This document shows positions 51,724-60,536 of a DNA stretch of 64,000 nt, piece by piece. This DNA comes from an uncultured Christensenella sp. (GTDB lineage Bacteria; Bacillota; Clostridia; Christensenellales; Borkfalkiaceae), in the NCBI GenBank assembly GCA_910578565.1, contig CAJTQF010000001.1, forward strand, positions 124,001 to 188,000. Reading direction: 5' to 3'. A program made the position numbers and the translations under genes. How positions within the stretch are numbered: position 1 is the first letter of the stretch; each line of letters starts with the position of its first letter. The notes under the pieces were generated by a model, which was given only the letters and a program-made list of their open reading frames with translations, did not search any database and was not told the DNA's origin.

Positions 51724-51752
51724 TTGCGCCGAACAAAAGTCTATGATATAAT
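51724..51752 (+). promoter_or_regulatory. promoter of the structured RNA
   Basis: TTGCGC (51724-51729), 17 bases, TATAAT (51747-51752). Just upstream, CTTTCACCGCCCATTTATGGGCGGTGAAAG is a strong hairpin (about 51688-51718) that may terminate other transcription. Confidence 0.7.
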
Positions 51753-51758
51753 ACACTC

Positions 51759-52170
51759 TACCACAATGTAGGTTGTGGTGTGTACCCTTCGGGGTGGAGT
51801 TCCGCAATGAGCGATGCTCATTAGAGAGCGGAAGGTTTTGGGCGGTTGAGCCGCCTTGCCTTAGCTTACGGATAGAGCGTAGGTTTTTTAGTTGTACGCA
51901 AAATTCGTGAGCCGTGATAGGCTTTTATTGTCGTACAGTTTTACGGCAATAGAACGTGCAGCCGGAGTTATCCGAGATTCCTATGAGGATGCGAAAGTCG
52001 GATAGCGTTGATGGTCTATTTTGTGTTACAAATTTTTAGATAATCGAGGTATATTTTGAGCTAACAACAATCTTACAATCTCATAGAATGGTTAACCCCC
52101 ATAGAGCAAATTCATATTGCTAAATACGGTTGAAGTCGGTGATTACGTTGAAAGTATCAGCGGCTTTTTT
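51759..52170 (+). ncRNA. long structured RNA upstream of mobilisation genes
   Basis: About 410 nt between the promoter above and a terminator (GTCGGTGAT/ATCAGCGGC plus T6, 52135-52170), with no ORF. Many stems are visible: ACCACAA/TTGTGGT; ACCC/GGGGT; TTCCGC...GCGGAA enclosing AATGAGC/GCTCATT; GGCGG/CCGCC; GTACG...CGTAC; and ATCCGA...TCGGAT enclosing a smaller hairpin. The size and complexity recall ornate RNAs of mobile elements, but no known class is recognised. Confidence 0.6.
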
Positions 52171-52241
52171 ATGTCCTTTTTTCAGCTATCTACTACCTTT
52201 CGCGTAGACAAGATAACTAAAACAATCTGGAGGAAATCAGT

Positions 52242-52262
52242 ATGACTATCAGACCACCATAG
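52242..52262 (+). CDS. six-residue leader peptide MTIRPP
   Basis: A strong GGAGGAAA site 7 bases before ATG 52242 precedes a 6-codon ORF ending Arg-Pro-Pro-stop, a context that tends to stall ribosomes. Hairpins follow (GCAAGTGG/CCACTTGC near 52290; AGGGGAAA/TTTCCCCT near 52330) before mobC, an arrangement typical of translational attenuation. Confidence 0.4.
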   Translation: MTIRPP

Positions 52263-52394
52263 TACCGTTTATCGGTATGGCGAGGTACGCAAGTGGCAAG
52301 CCACTTGCCGCGCTACGCTTGCCTCGTTAGGGGAAATTCTTTCCCCTAAGACCCTTTTATTTGTCAGAGGATGAACAATTAGAAATCATAAATT

Positions 52395-52733
52395 TTGGAG
52401 GTAAAAACTATCGAAAAGAAAGTAAATAGAGCAAGACCGTATGCCTACTCTTTCAGAGTGTCGGAAGAAGAAAAACGGCTGTTAAATCAGAAAGTAACGG
52501 CAAGCGGATTGAACAGAACGGACTACCTTATACGGGCGTTATCGGATAAACCTATCGTCAGTATCACAAGCGGAAACGAGATTTTGGCGGAGTTGAAACG
52601 GCAAGGAAATAACTTAAATCAAGCCGTGAAGAACAACTACTTCGGGGACATAACCGAGCAAGAATTGTTAGCCGTTGTGGACGAGTGTAAGTGTGTTTAT
52701 CGCAAGTTATCTGCCGCTATCGGAGGTGGATGA
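52395..52733 (+). CDS. mobC: MobC-type relaxosome accessory protein
   Basis: Up to 112 residues. RPYAYSFRVSEEEKRLL, ASGLNRTDYLIRALSD and ILAELKRQGNNLNQ are typical of MobC/ribbon-helix-helix relaxosome proteins that bind oriT and help the relaxase. The start is odd: TTG 52395 overlaps its own GGAGG, while the spacing of GGAGG fits an ATC codon at 52408. The stop overlaps the relaxase ATG (ATGA). Confidence 0.8.
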   Translation: MEVKTIEKKVNRARPYAYSFRVSEEEKRLLNQKVTASGLNRTDYLIRALSDKPIVSITSGNEILAELKRQGNNLNQAVKNNYFGDITEQELLAVVDECKCVYRKLSAAIGGG

Positions 52734-53818
52734 GATTGCCGTTATTCAAAGGATTATCAAGCAAGAGTACACCGAAGAAAGCGATAGCCTACATAACACG
52801 CGAGGACAAGGCGGCGTTCGTAAGCGTAAGGAATTTGTTCGAGGACAAAGATTATGCCGAGCAGTTTGCGGACACTATGTGGCGATTCGGGAAATGTAAA
52901 AAGTTTGATGAGCGCAAGTATTATCACTTCAAATTGTCGTGTGCTCGGAAAGATAACGTAAACTCCGAACAAGCGCATTTATACGCCGAAGAACTTGCGG
53001 CTATTCTATTCCCCGACGACGAGTGCGTTATTGCAACTCACGTGGATACCAAGACAGTACACAGTCATATTATTGTAAACGCCGTAAATCCGATTACCGG
53101 TAAAAAGTTAAGATTTACAAAAAGCGATTACACGAAAATGAAAGACGAAGCCAACCGTTTGGGTAGTGAGTTCGGGTACACGAAAACAGACTTTCGCAAG
53201 AAAGCGCAAAACAAGAGAACGACGCAAGAAAGCCACATTATTCTGAAATGTGGCACGTCTTGGAAAGAGGATTAGCGAGAAGTCATCGAAGAAGCGAAAC
53301 GCAGTTCGACCACGCAGGAAGAATTTATATCTCACCTTGCGTTGTACGGCGTATCGGTAACACGAAGCAAGACGGAATATTCCTACTTGCATCCACAAAA
53401 GACGAAAGCCATTCGGGGGCTTAAACTCGGAAACAACTATACAAAAAAGGAGATCGAAAATGTCATTACCGAGAATAGACACAGGAGAAACGGCAACCCC
53501 GTTGGAAGTATTGAAAGCGCAAACGGATCAAGCTATGGAACAAGCGGGCAACGCAGCTCTACGCGAAGCGTTGGCGATATCCAACGACAAATGCAACGGC
53601 TTGATAGACAAGCAGAATTCGCTCATCAAGGACTTGACTACGAAAGTGAGAGTATTAGAGAGCGAGAACGATTACAACGTGAACAGGCTGAGCGAGAGCG
53701 TATCGAGCGCAGTCAAAGAGATAAGGAAATTGCAAGCCGAAACGCGCAGTCTGAACAACAGAGTGGCAACGGAAACAAGTCAGGCAATAAAAAGAACAAC
53801 AACTACTTTGGAAAATGA
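52730..53818 (+). pseudogene. MOB relaxase interrupted by one amber stop
   Basis: One open frame from ATG 52730 to 53818 except for TAG at 53273-53275. The N-terminal piece (182 residues) has KAIAYITREDKA, the relaxase His triad in THVDTKTVHSHIIVNAVNP and KLRFTKSDYTKM. After the stop the same frame continues REVIEEAKRSSTTQEEF, HLALYGVSVTRSKTEYSYLHP and a charged tail. The family normally reads WKEDLR at this point, so a Leu codon (TTG or TTA) appears to have become TAG. Unless suppressed, the element is probably not self-mobilisable. Confidence 0.8.
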
Positions 53819-54014
53819 GTTGCGCAAAACTATTACCGTACAATCGCAAGAGGTCTTTGCGGAAGTTAAGAAAGAGCTTGACGAGAGCAAGAAACTTTTA
53901 GAAACCACACGCGAAGAATTGAAAGTCGAGCGTGGCTTCCGCAAGTTCTTGTTTTGGGCGACACCTATAATTTTACTCGCTCAAACGGTTGCGCTCATCG
54001 TATCACTATTATAA
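53460..54014 (+). CDS. MobB-like coiled-coil membrane protein overlapping the relaxase
   Basis: 184 residues. The ATG at 53460 has a strong AAGGAG site and lies inside the relaxase frame; 359 bases are read in two frames. The protein is a long coiled coil (VRVLESENDYNVNRLSESVS, TTLENELRKTITVQSQEV) ending in one membrane helix (FLFWATPIILLAQTVALIVSLL). Overlap of relaxase 3' end and an accessory gene recalls mobA/mobB of mobilisable plasmids, where MobB ties the relaxosome to the membrane; that function is inferred. Confidence 0.75.
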   Translation: MSLPRIDTGETATPLEVLKAQTDQAMEQAGNAALREALAISNDKCNGLIDKQNSLIKDLTTKVRVLESENDYNVNRLSESVSSAVKEIRKLQAETRSLNNRVATETSQAIKRTTTTLENELRKTITVQSQEVFAEVKKELDESKKLLETTREELKVERGFRKFLFWATPIILLAQTVALIVSLL

Positions 54015-54035
54015 GGAGGGAAACACCAACAGTTA

Positions 54036-54218
54036 ATGTCGAGAAGAAAAAAGAACAACACAGGGATACCGGACTTTGAGATCGATTCCCTTGCGAGAGC
54101 ATTATTGCCGGCGATGCGAGCTTATCTTGATTCCGAAGAAGGACAAAGAGAGTTCAAAGCGTGGCAAGCCGAAAGGCAACAACGACAATTGAATAAAAAA
54201 TTGAATAAAGAAAAATAA
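54036..54218 (+). CDS. small conserved mobile-element protein
   Basis: 60 residues (MSRRKKNNTGIPDFEIDSLA..., QREFKAWQAERQQR). Acidic-amphipathic middle and basic ends. AAGGAGGG lies about 16 bases upstream of ATG 54036. Found after mobilisation genes; no function known to me. Confidence 0.6.
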   Translation: MSRRKKNNTGIPDFEIDSLARALLPAMRAYLDSEEGQREFKAWQAERQQRQLNKKLNKEK

Positions 54219-54345
54219 TCCCGTTAAATCGTATAGGGATAGCCGTTGAAAAAGACGGAATAAAGAAAACCGCCAGAGCGTGCGGTATATAAATTAGAAT
54301 TTTACCCCAAATGGGGATTGCCGATTAAAAAAAGTATAGAACGTC

Positions 54346-54383
54346 AAAACAGCGGTTGCGTTAATTCGCAACCGCTGTTTTTA
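54346..54383 (+). terminator. terminator of the mob operon
   Basis: AAAACAGCGGTTGCG and CGCAACCGCTGTTTT with loop TTAATT; 15-bp stem. Confidence 0.88.
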
Positions 54384-54390
54384 TATGATC

Positions 54391-54497
54391 TTATTCTATA
54401 AATACTGAGATTAGAGCTTTTTGCTGTTTAGGAGAAAGTTTCCGAAATGCTTGCAACATCTCTTTTTCCGTTTCGCTTAACACTTCTAAAAGACGGG
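54391..54497 (-). pseudogene. C-terminal remnant of an XRE-type regulator
   Basis: About 35 codons on the minus strand: LLEVLSETEKEMLQAF, RKLSPKQQKALISVFIE and stop. This is the usual tail of XRE regulators in Bacillota. No N-terminal part exists upstream; the frame closes at 54498-54500. It marks a recombination junction with the truncated TrlF gene, which runs the other way. Confidence 0.5.
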
Positions 54498-54503
54498 GTT
54501 AAA

Positions 54504-57017
54504 ATGAATGTACATTTATTAATTAATCCTTCGTTTTTAGATAAGGTAGATACTGTTATTTTAAGTAATCTTAAATACGCATCTCCAACTACCGAATATA
54601 GTGCTAGAAAAGAAGATCTGATTAGATTGGGTCGAGACATTGATCCAACTATCACTGATGATGAATTGGCATATATTAAAGGCATAGAAAATTTCTTTAT
54701 AAATTTTGATGACGTAATTTCTCTTTTTAAAAAACATCCAGAGTGTAGAGAAAATGTTTTAGTTTTAATGCCTAATAGAAGTACAGATGGGGCATCAGCA
54801 GTTGGTAATCCTAATAGCCCTTCGCAAGATCTTGCGGATCTTTTTGAGTACAGGAAAGATCTTTATAGAACCACGAATTTATTGTTGTCAGCAAATCCTT
54901 CAGACATTGAATATTTTTTGGGACATAAGGATAAAAAACCAGAAAGAATTATCCCGAGTGTTTGGGGGTGTGACGCGCATTCCAATGAAGCTATTTTTGA
55001 GCCATTAAATAGTGAAAGGCAACAAACAAAAAGATATTGTTGGATAAAAGCTGATCCTTCATGGGAAGGATTAAAACAAGTGTTGTTTGAGCCAGAAGAG
55101 CGTGTCAAAATACAAGAATTGTGTCCTTCAGGTCGGATTGATAATTATAGAATTATTGATAAAATTGTTATTGAAGACAACAATATTCCCCATAGATTTT
55201 CCAATGAGAGTATTCCAATAAGTGAAAACTTAACGTGTATAATTGGTCTTAAATCTACTGGGAAATCCATATTGCTTCAAAATATTGCAAGGGCAATTTC
55301 TCCTGATGATGTTTCGTCACAATTTGCTTCAGTTTATGATGGAAAGAAACGTCCGTTTGAATTTCCGATAAAGGTATTTTGGAAGGATGGAATTGTCTCT
55401 GATGATAAAAATGTGGGAAATAAAAAAATTGTATATATTGCACAATCGTATTTAAATACATTGATGGACGATTGTGCTGAAAAGACAGATATAGATACCA
55501 TTATTGAAAATACAATAAATCAAGATAAAGAATTTGCTAAACTGAAAGAAGCGTTTAGTCAATCATTAATATTACACCAAAAAACATTAGAGTCACTAAT
55601 ATTAGATTTGGTTTATAAGAAAAAAGAGCTTGATGTTCAAAATGAAAAAATAAAGGAATTGGGTGACCGAGCATCTGTAATTAAAAACATTGAGGTGCTT
55701 CGCCAAAAAAAAGAAGCATTAGCAAAGACATTAGATATTTCTGATTCTGAAATTCAAGAATTTGACAAGGCTGTTTCCCAAAGAATAGAAATACAATCGG
55801 CTATCGATGAAATAAATAATGATAAACAAATTATATTGTTAAAAGATAATATAGTCAAATTAGCTGATATAGGGAATATACACAATAAAGAGATAAAGGA
55901 TTTATTGGGGAATATTACCGAGTCGATTTTATCTATGGCAGCAAAGGCATGGGAAGATAAAAAACGACAATTAATTTCCAAAATAGATGAACGCATTACT
56001 ATTTTGCAAAAGGGTTTAGCTGCTGCGAATGCTGTAATTGACAAGTTAAAACCTAAAATTGATGGAAATGCAGAAATTAAAAAGATAGAAAATGACTTGA
56101 GGGCTGAAGAAGACAATCTTAGAGCTATAGATAAAGAGTTAGCGACTTTAACAGAAATACAAAGGGAGGTAGATAAAACCATAGGTTTAATTACCTCTGT
56201 TACCACACACAGGGAGACTGACTATGATTTATTCGCAGAAAACTTCAAAAAGCTGCATTTGAAAAACACTGATGAAAACTTCAAAATAATAGCTATCAAA
56301 CGTCGTCGTAGAACTTATTTTCAGGAATCTATTGAAAAGATTTTTACACAAAATGCGTTAAAGACAATTCATAATGGGGTATTTAAAAACTTTGATGAAG
56401 AAGGATTTATCTTAGAAAGTGAGTTTGATGAGGGATGTAAAAAGGATTTTATCCTTGCCATCTTAAATAATGATACTAAAAAAGTATTGATGGCAAAGTA
56501 TGATAAATCACGAGCGATACAGGAATTAATGAGTGATTATGACAATATTATCTATACCGTTGAAATGGATAGTGATTTAATTGAGAATATGTCCCCAGGT
56601 AAAAAGGCGTTGGTATTATTGAAACTACTAATTAGCCATGATGAATCTAAATGCCCAATATTATTAGATCAGCCAGAAGATGATTTGGATAATTTATCAA
56701 TAGTGTCTGATTTGGTTTCCTTTATAAGAGAACGCAAAAAAGAAAGGCAGATTATTCTGGTAACACATAATGCAAATCTTGTTCTGGGTTGTGATGCTGA
56801 AGAGATTATTGTAGCAAATCAAGAAATTCCTAATAATGCACAGAGCAAAAATAAATCGTTTAAATTTGAATATCGCTCAGGTTCAATAGAAAACATTACT
56901 ATTACAGATGACGAAACGTTTTTGGGTCGTCGTGGTATACAGAATCATATCTGCAATATTTTGGAAGGTGGTAAGGAAGCCTTCATTTCCAGAAAAAACA
57001 AATATACAAACATATAA
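54504..57017 (+). CDS. TrlF-family AAA/SMC-like ATPase lacking its PHP N-terminus
   Basis: 837 residues from ATG 54504 (855 from 54447). Residues 1-200 match the end of a PHP-like domain (NVHLLINPSF, GCDAHSNEAIF, KADPSWEGLKQVLFEPEERV). Then the ATPase: Walker A in LTCIIGLKSTGKSILLQNI, a long coiled coil (about 330-600), and SMC-type Walker B/D-loop near the end (NMSPGKKALVLLKLL, CPILLDQPEDDLDN, ILVTHNANLVLG). Full TrlF proteins begin with about 200 more PHP residues (HxH metal motif) that are absent, so this is a truncated, probably inactive or ATPase-only form. AT-rich, unlike the chromosome. Confidence 0.72.
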   Translation: MNVHLLINPSFLDKVDTVILSNLKYASPTTEYSARKEDLIRLGRDIDPTITDDELAYIKGIENFFINFDDVISLFKKHPECRENVLVLMPNRSTDGASAVGNPNSPSQDLADLFEYRKDLYRTTNLLLSANPSDIEYFLGHKDKKPERIIPSVWGCDAHSNEAIFEPLNSERQQTKRYCWIKADPSWEGLKQVLFEPEERVKIQELCPSGRIDNYRIIDKIVIEDNNIPHRFSNESIPISENLTCIIGLKSTGKSILLQNIARAISPDDVSSQFASVYDGKKRPFEFPIKVFWKDGIVSDDKNVGNKKIVYIAQSYLNTLMDDCAEKTDIDTIIENTINQDKEFAKLKEAFSQSLILHQKTLESLILDLVYKKKELDVQNEKIKELGDRASVIKNIEVLRQKKEALAKTLDISDSEIQEFDKAVSQRIEIQSAIDEINNDKQIILLKDNIVKLADIGNIHNKEIKDLLGNITESILSMAAKAWEDKKRQLISKIDERITILQKGLAAANAVIDKLKPKIDGNAEIKKIENDLRAEEDNLRAIDKELATLTEIQREVDKTIGLITSVTTHRETDYDLFAENFKKLHLKNTDENFKIIAIKRRRRTYFQESIEKIFTQNALKTIHNGVFKNFDEEGFILESEFDEGCKKDFILAILNNDTKKVLMAKYDKSRAIQELMSDYDNIIYTVEMDSDLIENMSPGKKALVLLKLLISHDESKCPILLDQPEDDLDNLSIVSDLVSFIRERKKERQIILVTHNANLVLGCDAEEIIVANQEIPNNAQSKNKSFKFEYRSGSIENITITDDETFLGRRGIQNHICNILEGGKEAFISRKNKYTNI

Positions 57018-57052
57018 ACTAAAAAAATATTAAGTCGTATCATTAATAAAAT

Positions 57053-57103
57053 AAATCCGAACCAATATTATGCTGTAATATCACAATTGGTTCGGATTTG
57101 CTT
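57053..57103. terminator. terminator-like dyad after TrlF
   Basis: AAATCCGAACCAAT (57053-57066) pairs with ATTGGTTCGGATTT (57086-57099), followed by GCTTTT. A second dyad (GCGAA-CCGT/ACGG-TTCGC) follows at 57125-57158. Confidence 0.65.
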
Positions 57104-57213
57104 TTACCTAAAATATACGATAAAAGCGAATCCGTCTCCTAATGGAAACGGGTTCGCCTTTAACTTGTTTGGTGACCCGTATTCAGTCTTATTCGAATAA
57201 GAAAAATTAATCG

Positions 57214-57729
57214 TTAGCTTGTTTGTGTTTCAAAAAAATCTGAAATTAGATTTAAGGCAAACCACGCATCTCTAATAAGTAAATCATCTATGACTATTGA
57301 TGAGTCTAACATTCGTTTCATTAAGCTACGTTTATTTAAGCCAACATGAAAATGAGTATATGAATTTCTAATTCTTCTTAACTCATCTAATTTTTCTGCA
57401 AAATCGTCAGAAATAATTTTGTTTGTCTTGCATTCATCAAGAATTTTTGCAAAACTTGCCTCCGCTATTTCATCTTCACCTTGCATACAAAAAGCCGAAG
57501 ATAACGTATGTTCAAAAAATATCTGGACTAAACATATACAGGACAAAAAATTACCATTTATATAGGCATTAGGAATTTCCGATATTGCAAAAGACGCGGA
57601 AAAACCGCCAAATAATAATAAATCTACGTCTCGTTTCCAAAGGTAAAGTGATTTTATTTCTTTCAGCCTTTCTAATCTAAATTTGAACGATTCCTTATCT
57701 GCTATTAGCAAATCTTTTGCAATACTCAT
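57214..57729 (-). CDS. HEPN-like helical protein of unknown function
   Basis: 171 residues, predicted all helical. ELRRIRNSYTHFH contains R-x4-H (RNSYTH), the HEPN nuclease/nucleotide-binding motif. HEPN proteins often act as RNases or in toxin-antitoxin and defence systems; here no partner antitoxin is adjacent. GAGG lies before the ATG at 57729. It lies between the TrlF fragment and the restriction-modification cluster. Confidence 0.5.
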   Translation of the reverse strand: MSIAKDLLIADKESFKFRLERLKEIKSLYLWKRDVDLLLFGGFSASFAISEIPNAYINGNFLSCICLVQIFFEHTLSSAFCMQGEDEIAEASFAKILDECKTNKIISDDFAEKLDELRRIRNSYTHFHVGLNKRSLMKRMLDSSIVIDDLLIRDAWFALNLISDFFETQTS

Positions 57730-57867
57730 TTTTACCTCTTATTTCTTTTAATCAAGTTTAACATAAGATTATCCAGAAATCAATTTAACTTAAATATAAA
57801 AAATAGTTGGTTAAAACAATCGGATGATAAGATAAAGAAATAATTTAAAGATGTTTCTAACATATAC

Positions 57868-57896
57868 TTTACTGATTTAAAAAGAAATGGTATTAT
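57868..57896 (+). promoter_or_regulatory. promoter of the methyltransferase pair
   Basis: TTTACT (57868-57873), 17 bases, TATTAT (57891-57896). Confidence 0.6.
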
Positions 57897-57927
57897 ATAG
57901 TATGAGTAACAATTTTAGGTTATTTTT

Positions 57928-58962
57928 ATGAATTATATCGGGTCAAAATATTCTTTAATAGAGTTTTTAAAATCGTCCATTGCTAAAACGCTTGCAGGTA
58001 ATGGCGAAACTCGCACCCCCAATGAAATGGTATTTGCTGATTTAATGGCAGGTACGGGCGTTGTCGGTGGTTCATTTAAGCAGAACGGGTATTCTATTAT
58101 AGCAAACGATATTCAATATTACAGTTATGTCATATCCAAACACATGATAGAGAATAACGGCAATCTTGATGAAAATAGGTGTGCGCAACTTATTAAAGAT
58201 TTAAATAACCTTGAAGGCGTTGAAGGCTTTATCTATAAAAATTATTGTTTTGAAGGCACGAAAGGACAAGAATTCAGACGCATGTATTTCACGGAATACA
58301 ACGCAAAAAAGTGCGATGCGATAAGAATTGCTATCGAAGAAAAACGTACCGAAAAACTTATAAACGAAAACGAATATTATTTTTTACTTGGCTCACTTAT
58401 CAACAGTATTGATAAATATGCGAATACGGCTTCCGTGTACGGAGCTTATTTAAAGAGTTTTAAAAAGTCTGCACTTAAAGATATGATACTTGAACCTTTA
58501 CCCATTATGCATGGGCAGGTTGAGTGTAAAGTTTATAATGAAGATATAAACGAACTTATAAAAAATATTTCGGGTGATATCCTTTATTTAGACCCCCCTT
58601 ATAACGCAAGACAATACTGTACGAATTATCATTTGCTCGAAACGATTGCAAGATATGATAACCCTGTAATACACGGCAAAACGGGGCTTAGGGAATATTC
58701 GGAGCAAAAGAGTGATTTTTGCATAAAGTCAAAAGTGGAAAAATCTTTTGCGGAAATTATAAAAAACGCAAACTTTAAATATATATTTTTAAGCTATAAT
58801 AACGAAGGTCTTATGTCTTCTCAAACGATAGAAAAAATAATGAAAAAATATGGTAAATATAGATACGAAATACAAGAACATAAACGCTATAAAGCAGATA
58901 ATGCAAGGGAAGCAAAAGCTGATAAAACGTTTGAATGTCTACATTGTTTAATTAAAAAGTAA
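57928..58962 (+). CDS. D12-class adenine-N6 DNA methyltransferase
   Basis: 344 residues. MNYIGSKYSLIEFL is the typical start; FADLMAGTGVVGGSFKQNGY is the SAM-binding motif I and ILYLDPPYNARQY the catalytic DPPY motif, in the motif order of the D12/Dam (alpha) class. It should methylate adenine in the site cut by the neighbouring nuclease. No clear ribosome binding site. Its stop overlaps the next start (TAATG), so the two methyltransferases are coupled. Confidence 0.88.
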   Translation: MNYIGSKYSLIEFLKSSIAKTLAGNGETRTPNEMVFADLMAGTGVVGGSFKQNGYSIIANDIQYYSYVISKHMIENNGNLDENRCAQLIKDLNNLEGVEGFIYKNYCFEGTKGQEFRRMYFTEYNAKKCDAIRIAIEEKRTEKLINENEYYFLLGSLINSIDKYANTASVYGAYLKSFKKSALKDMILEPLPIMHGQVECKVYNEDINELIKNISGDILYLDPPYNARQYCTNYHLLETIARYDNPVIHGKTGLREYSEQKSDFCIKSKVEKSFAEIIKNANFKYIFLSYNNEGLMSSQTIEKIMKKYGKYRYEIQEHKRYKADNAREAKADKTFECLHCLIKK

Positions 58963-59750
58963 TGGGCAAGATAAACGATTTAGATTTAAAAAATTGGAAA
59001 GAATTGACCGATATTTGGACGGACAGCCTTTGGATAATCCAAAACAGAGATAATTCGGGCGCCCATAGCGGACATTATCATGGTAATTTCGTTCCGCAAA
59101 TCCCACACCAACTTTTATCACGTTATACGAAAACAGGCGATTTTATACTAGACCCTTTTGCCGGTAGCGGCACAACTCTTATTGAAGCTCAACGAATGAA
59201 CCGAAATTCAATAGGGATAGAATTGCAACCGCAAGTTGCTATGGAAGCGATAGGAAGAATTCATTCCGAGCAAAAGGACGGAATTGTTGCCGATACATTT
59301 GTTGACGATAGTCGAACGTTTGATATAAACAGAATAAAGACTACTTACAACATAGATACTGTTCAGTTTATTATCTATCATCCGCCATATTGGGATATAA
59401 TAAAATTTAGTGAAGACAGTAACGATTTATCAAACTCACCTACGCTTGAAGATTTTATAGAGAACTTTAAAAAAGTTGTTAGCAATACTTCGACAATTTT
59501 AGAAAAAGGTAGATATTGCGCCGTTGTAATTGGCGACAAATACGCTAACGGTCAAATAATACCTTTGGGTTTTTACTGTATGCAGGCAATGCAACAAGAC
59601 GGTTTGACATTGAAGGCAACGATTGTAAAAAATTTTGAAGAAACGAAAGGCAAAGCAAATCAAAAAGCGTTGTGGCGGCGCAGAGCGTTAGAAAACGGCT
59701 TATATATTTTTAAACACGAATATATTTTTGTATTCAAAAAGGAGAAGTGA
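58962..59750 (+). CDS. N4/N6 DNA methyltransferase, second of the pair
   Basis: 262 residues. Catalytic motif IIYHPPYWDIIKF (variant of TSPPY) and DFILDPFAGSGTTLIEAQRMNRNSIGIEL (motif I) with the order catalytic block after SAM block typical of the family. Two different methyltransferases in one system suggest an asymmetric recognition site with each enzyme modifying one strand. Confidence 0.85.
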   Translation: MGKINDLDLKNWKELTDIWTDSLWIIQNRDNSGAHSGHYHGNFVPQIPHQLLSRYTKTGDFILDPFAGSGTTLIEAQRMNRNSIGIELQPQVAMEAIGRIHSEQKDGIVADTFVDDSRTFDINRIKTTYNIDTVQFIIYHPPYWDIIKFSEDSNDLSNSPTLEDFIENFKKVVSNTSTILEKGRYCAVVIGDKYANGQIIPLGFYCMQAMQQDGLTLKATIVKNFEETKGKANQKALWRRRALENGLYIFKHEYIFVFKKEK

Positions 59751-59768
59751 AAAACTTCTCCTTTGGCA

Positions 59769-60518
59769 TCATATTAATTTTGAATCTAGTAGTTTCATAA
59801 TACCTTTCATTATAAAGCGAAATTTTAAGCAATTTCTATGATTATGTACTTGAAACTCTCCAATACTCTCACCATTATATTTTAATGTATTAGATTCATT
59901 CCATTGATTTAATTGACGGGTAAACGAAAACAATTCTTTATTCCATGTTGGTAAGTTACCATACTTACCAAATAATCTATAATTATTAATAGGACAAGCG
60001 TGATTTTCTAGATTGTAAATCAGAAGTAAATAATCACATTCAAAAATGTTTTTCCAATACATATTAATTAACACATCTATATGGTCAATTGATATCTTTT
60101 TAAATACGTATTTCCTATTTTCTTCTGTATCATACAAACTATTTTTAGCTAAATAATCACTCAACTTAAATCCTGAGATTATATTTTGCGCTTCAATAAA
60201 GTTAAAATAAGTTTGATTTGTTGGTTGACCAATGTTTTGAGGAGCGGCTTTCCCTATTTGATTTTGGTTGGATTTTACCGAAAGCGTTTTATTGTTCTCT
60301 AAAATAAAATCAACAGGATTTTGCCCTTCTGCAATATGCTTAATAGGAACAGGGATATTTTCTTTTTCAAATATTTTTCGGATATAATCTCCTTCTAATA
60401 AAAAATCCGATATTCCAAACTCAGCCCTTAATTCATAATTAGGATTGATTTGAACATTATATGTTTTTGCTATTGCTACTTCTGTTGCAATACCGATTGA
60501 TTCATTGTTAATTGGCAT
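59769..60518 (-). CDS. putative type II restriction endonuclease
   Basis: 249 residues. No exact family is recognised, but NPVDFILENNKTLSVKSNQ fits a PD-(D/E)xK-like catalytic core (Asp, hydrophobic strand, then S-x-K), and the gene is convergent with two methyltransferases and downstream of an XRE controller gene. AAGGAG precedes ATG 60518. The opening (NESIGIATEVAIAKTYN) is helical. Cleavage site unknown. Confidence 0.65.
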   Translation of the reverse strand: MPINNESIGIATEVAIAKTYNVQINPNYELRAEFGISDFLLEGDYIRKIFEKENIPVPIKHIAEGQNPVDFILENNKTLSVKSNQNQIGKAAPQNIGQPTNQTYFNFIEAQNIISGFKLSDYLAKNSLYDTEENRKYVFKKISIDHIDVLINMYWKNIFECDYLLLIYNLENHACPINNYRLFGKYGNLPTWNKELFSFTRQLNQWNESNTLKYNGESIGEFQVHNHRNCLKFRFIMKGIMKLLDSKLI

Positions 60519-60536
60519 ATACTTTCTCCTTTGTAA

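Noticed and set aside
51759..52170. RNase P or tmRNA gene
   Set aside because: The GAAAGTC-like stretch lacks the surrounding RNase P core, and there is no tRNA-like end.
53273..53275. TAG reassignment in the genetic code
   Set aside because: Genes elsewhere in the window do not show in-frame TAG within conserved domains; one mutated Leu codon is simpler.
57160..57180. tRNA fragment (TTGGTGACCC resembling a tRNA 3' end complement)
   Set aside because: No acceptor, T-arm or anticodon structure follows; treated as an att-like sequence only.
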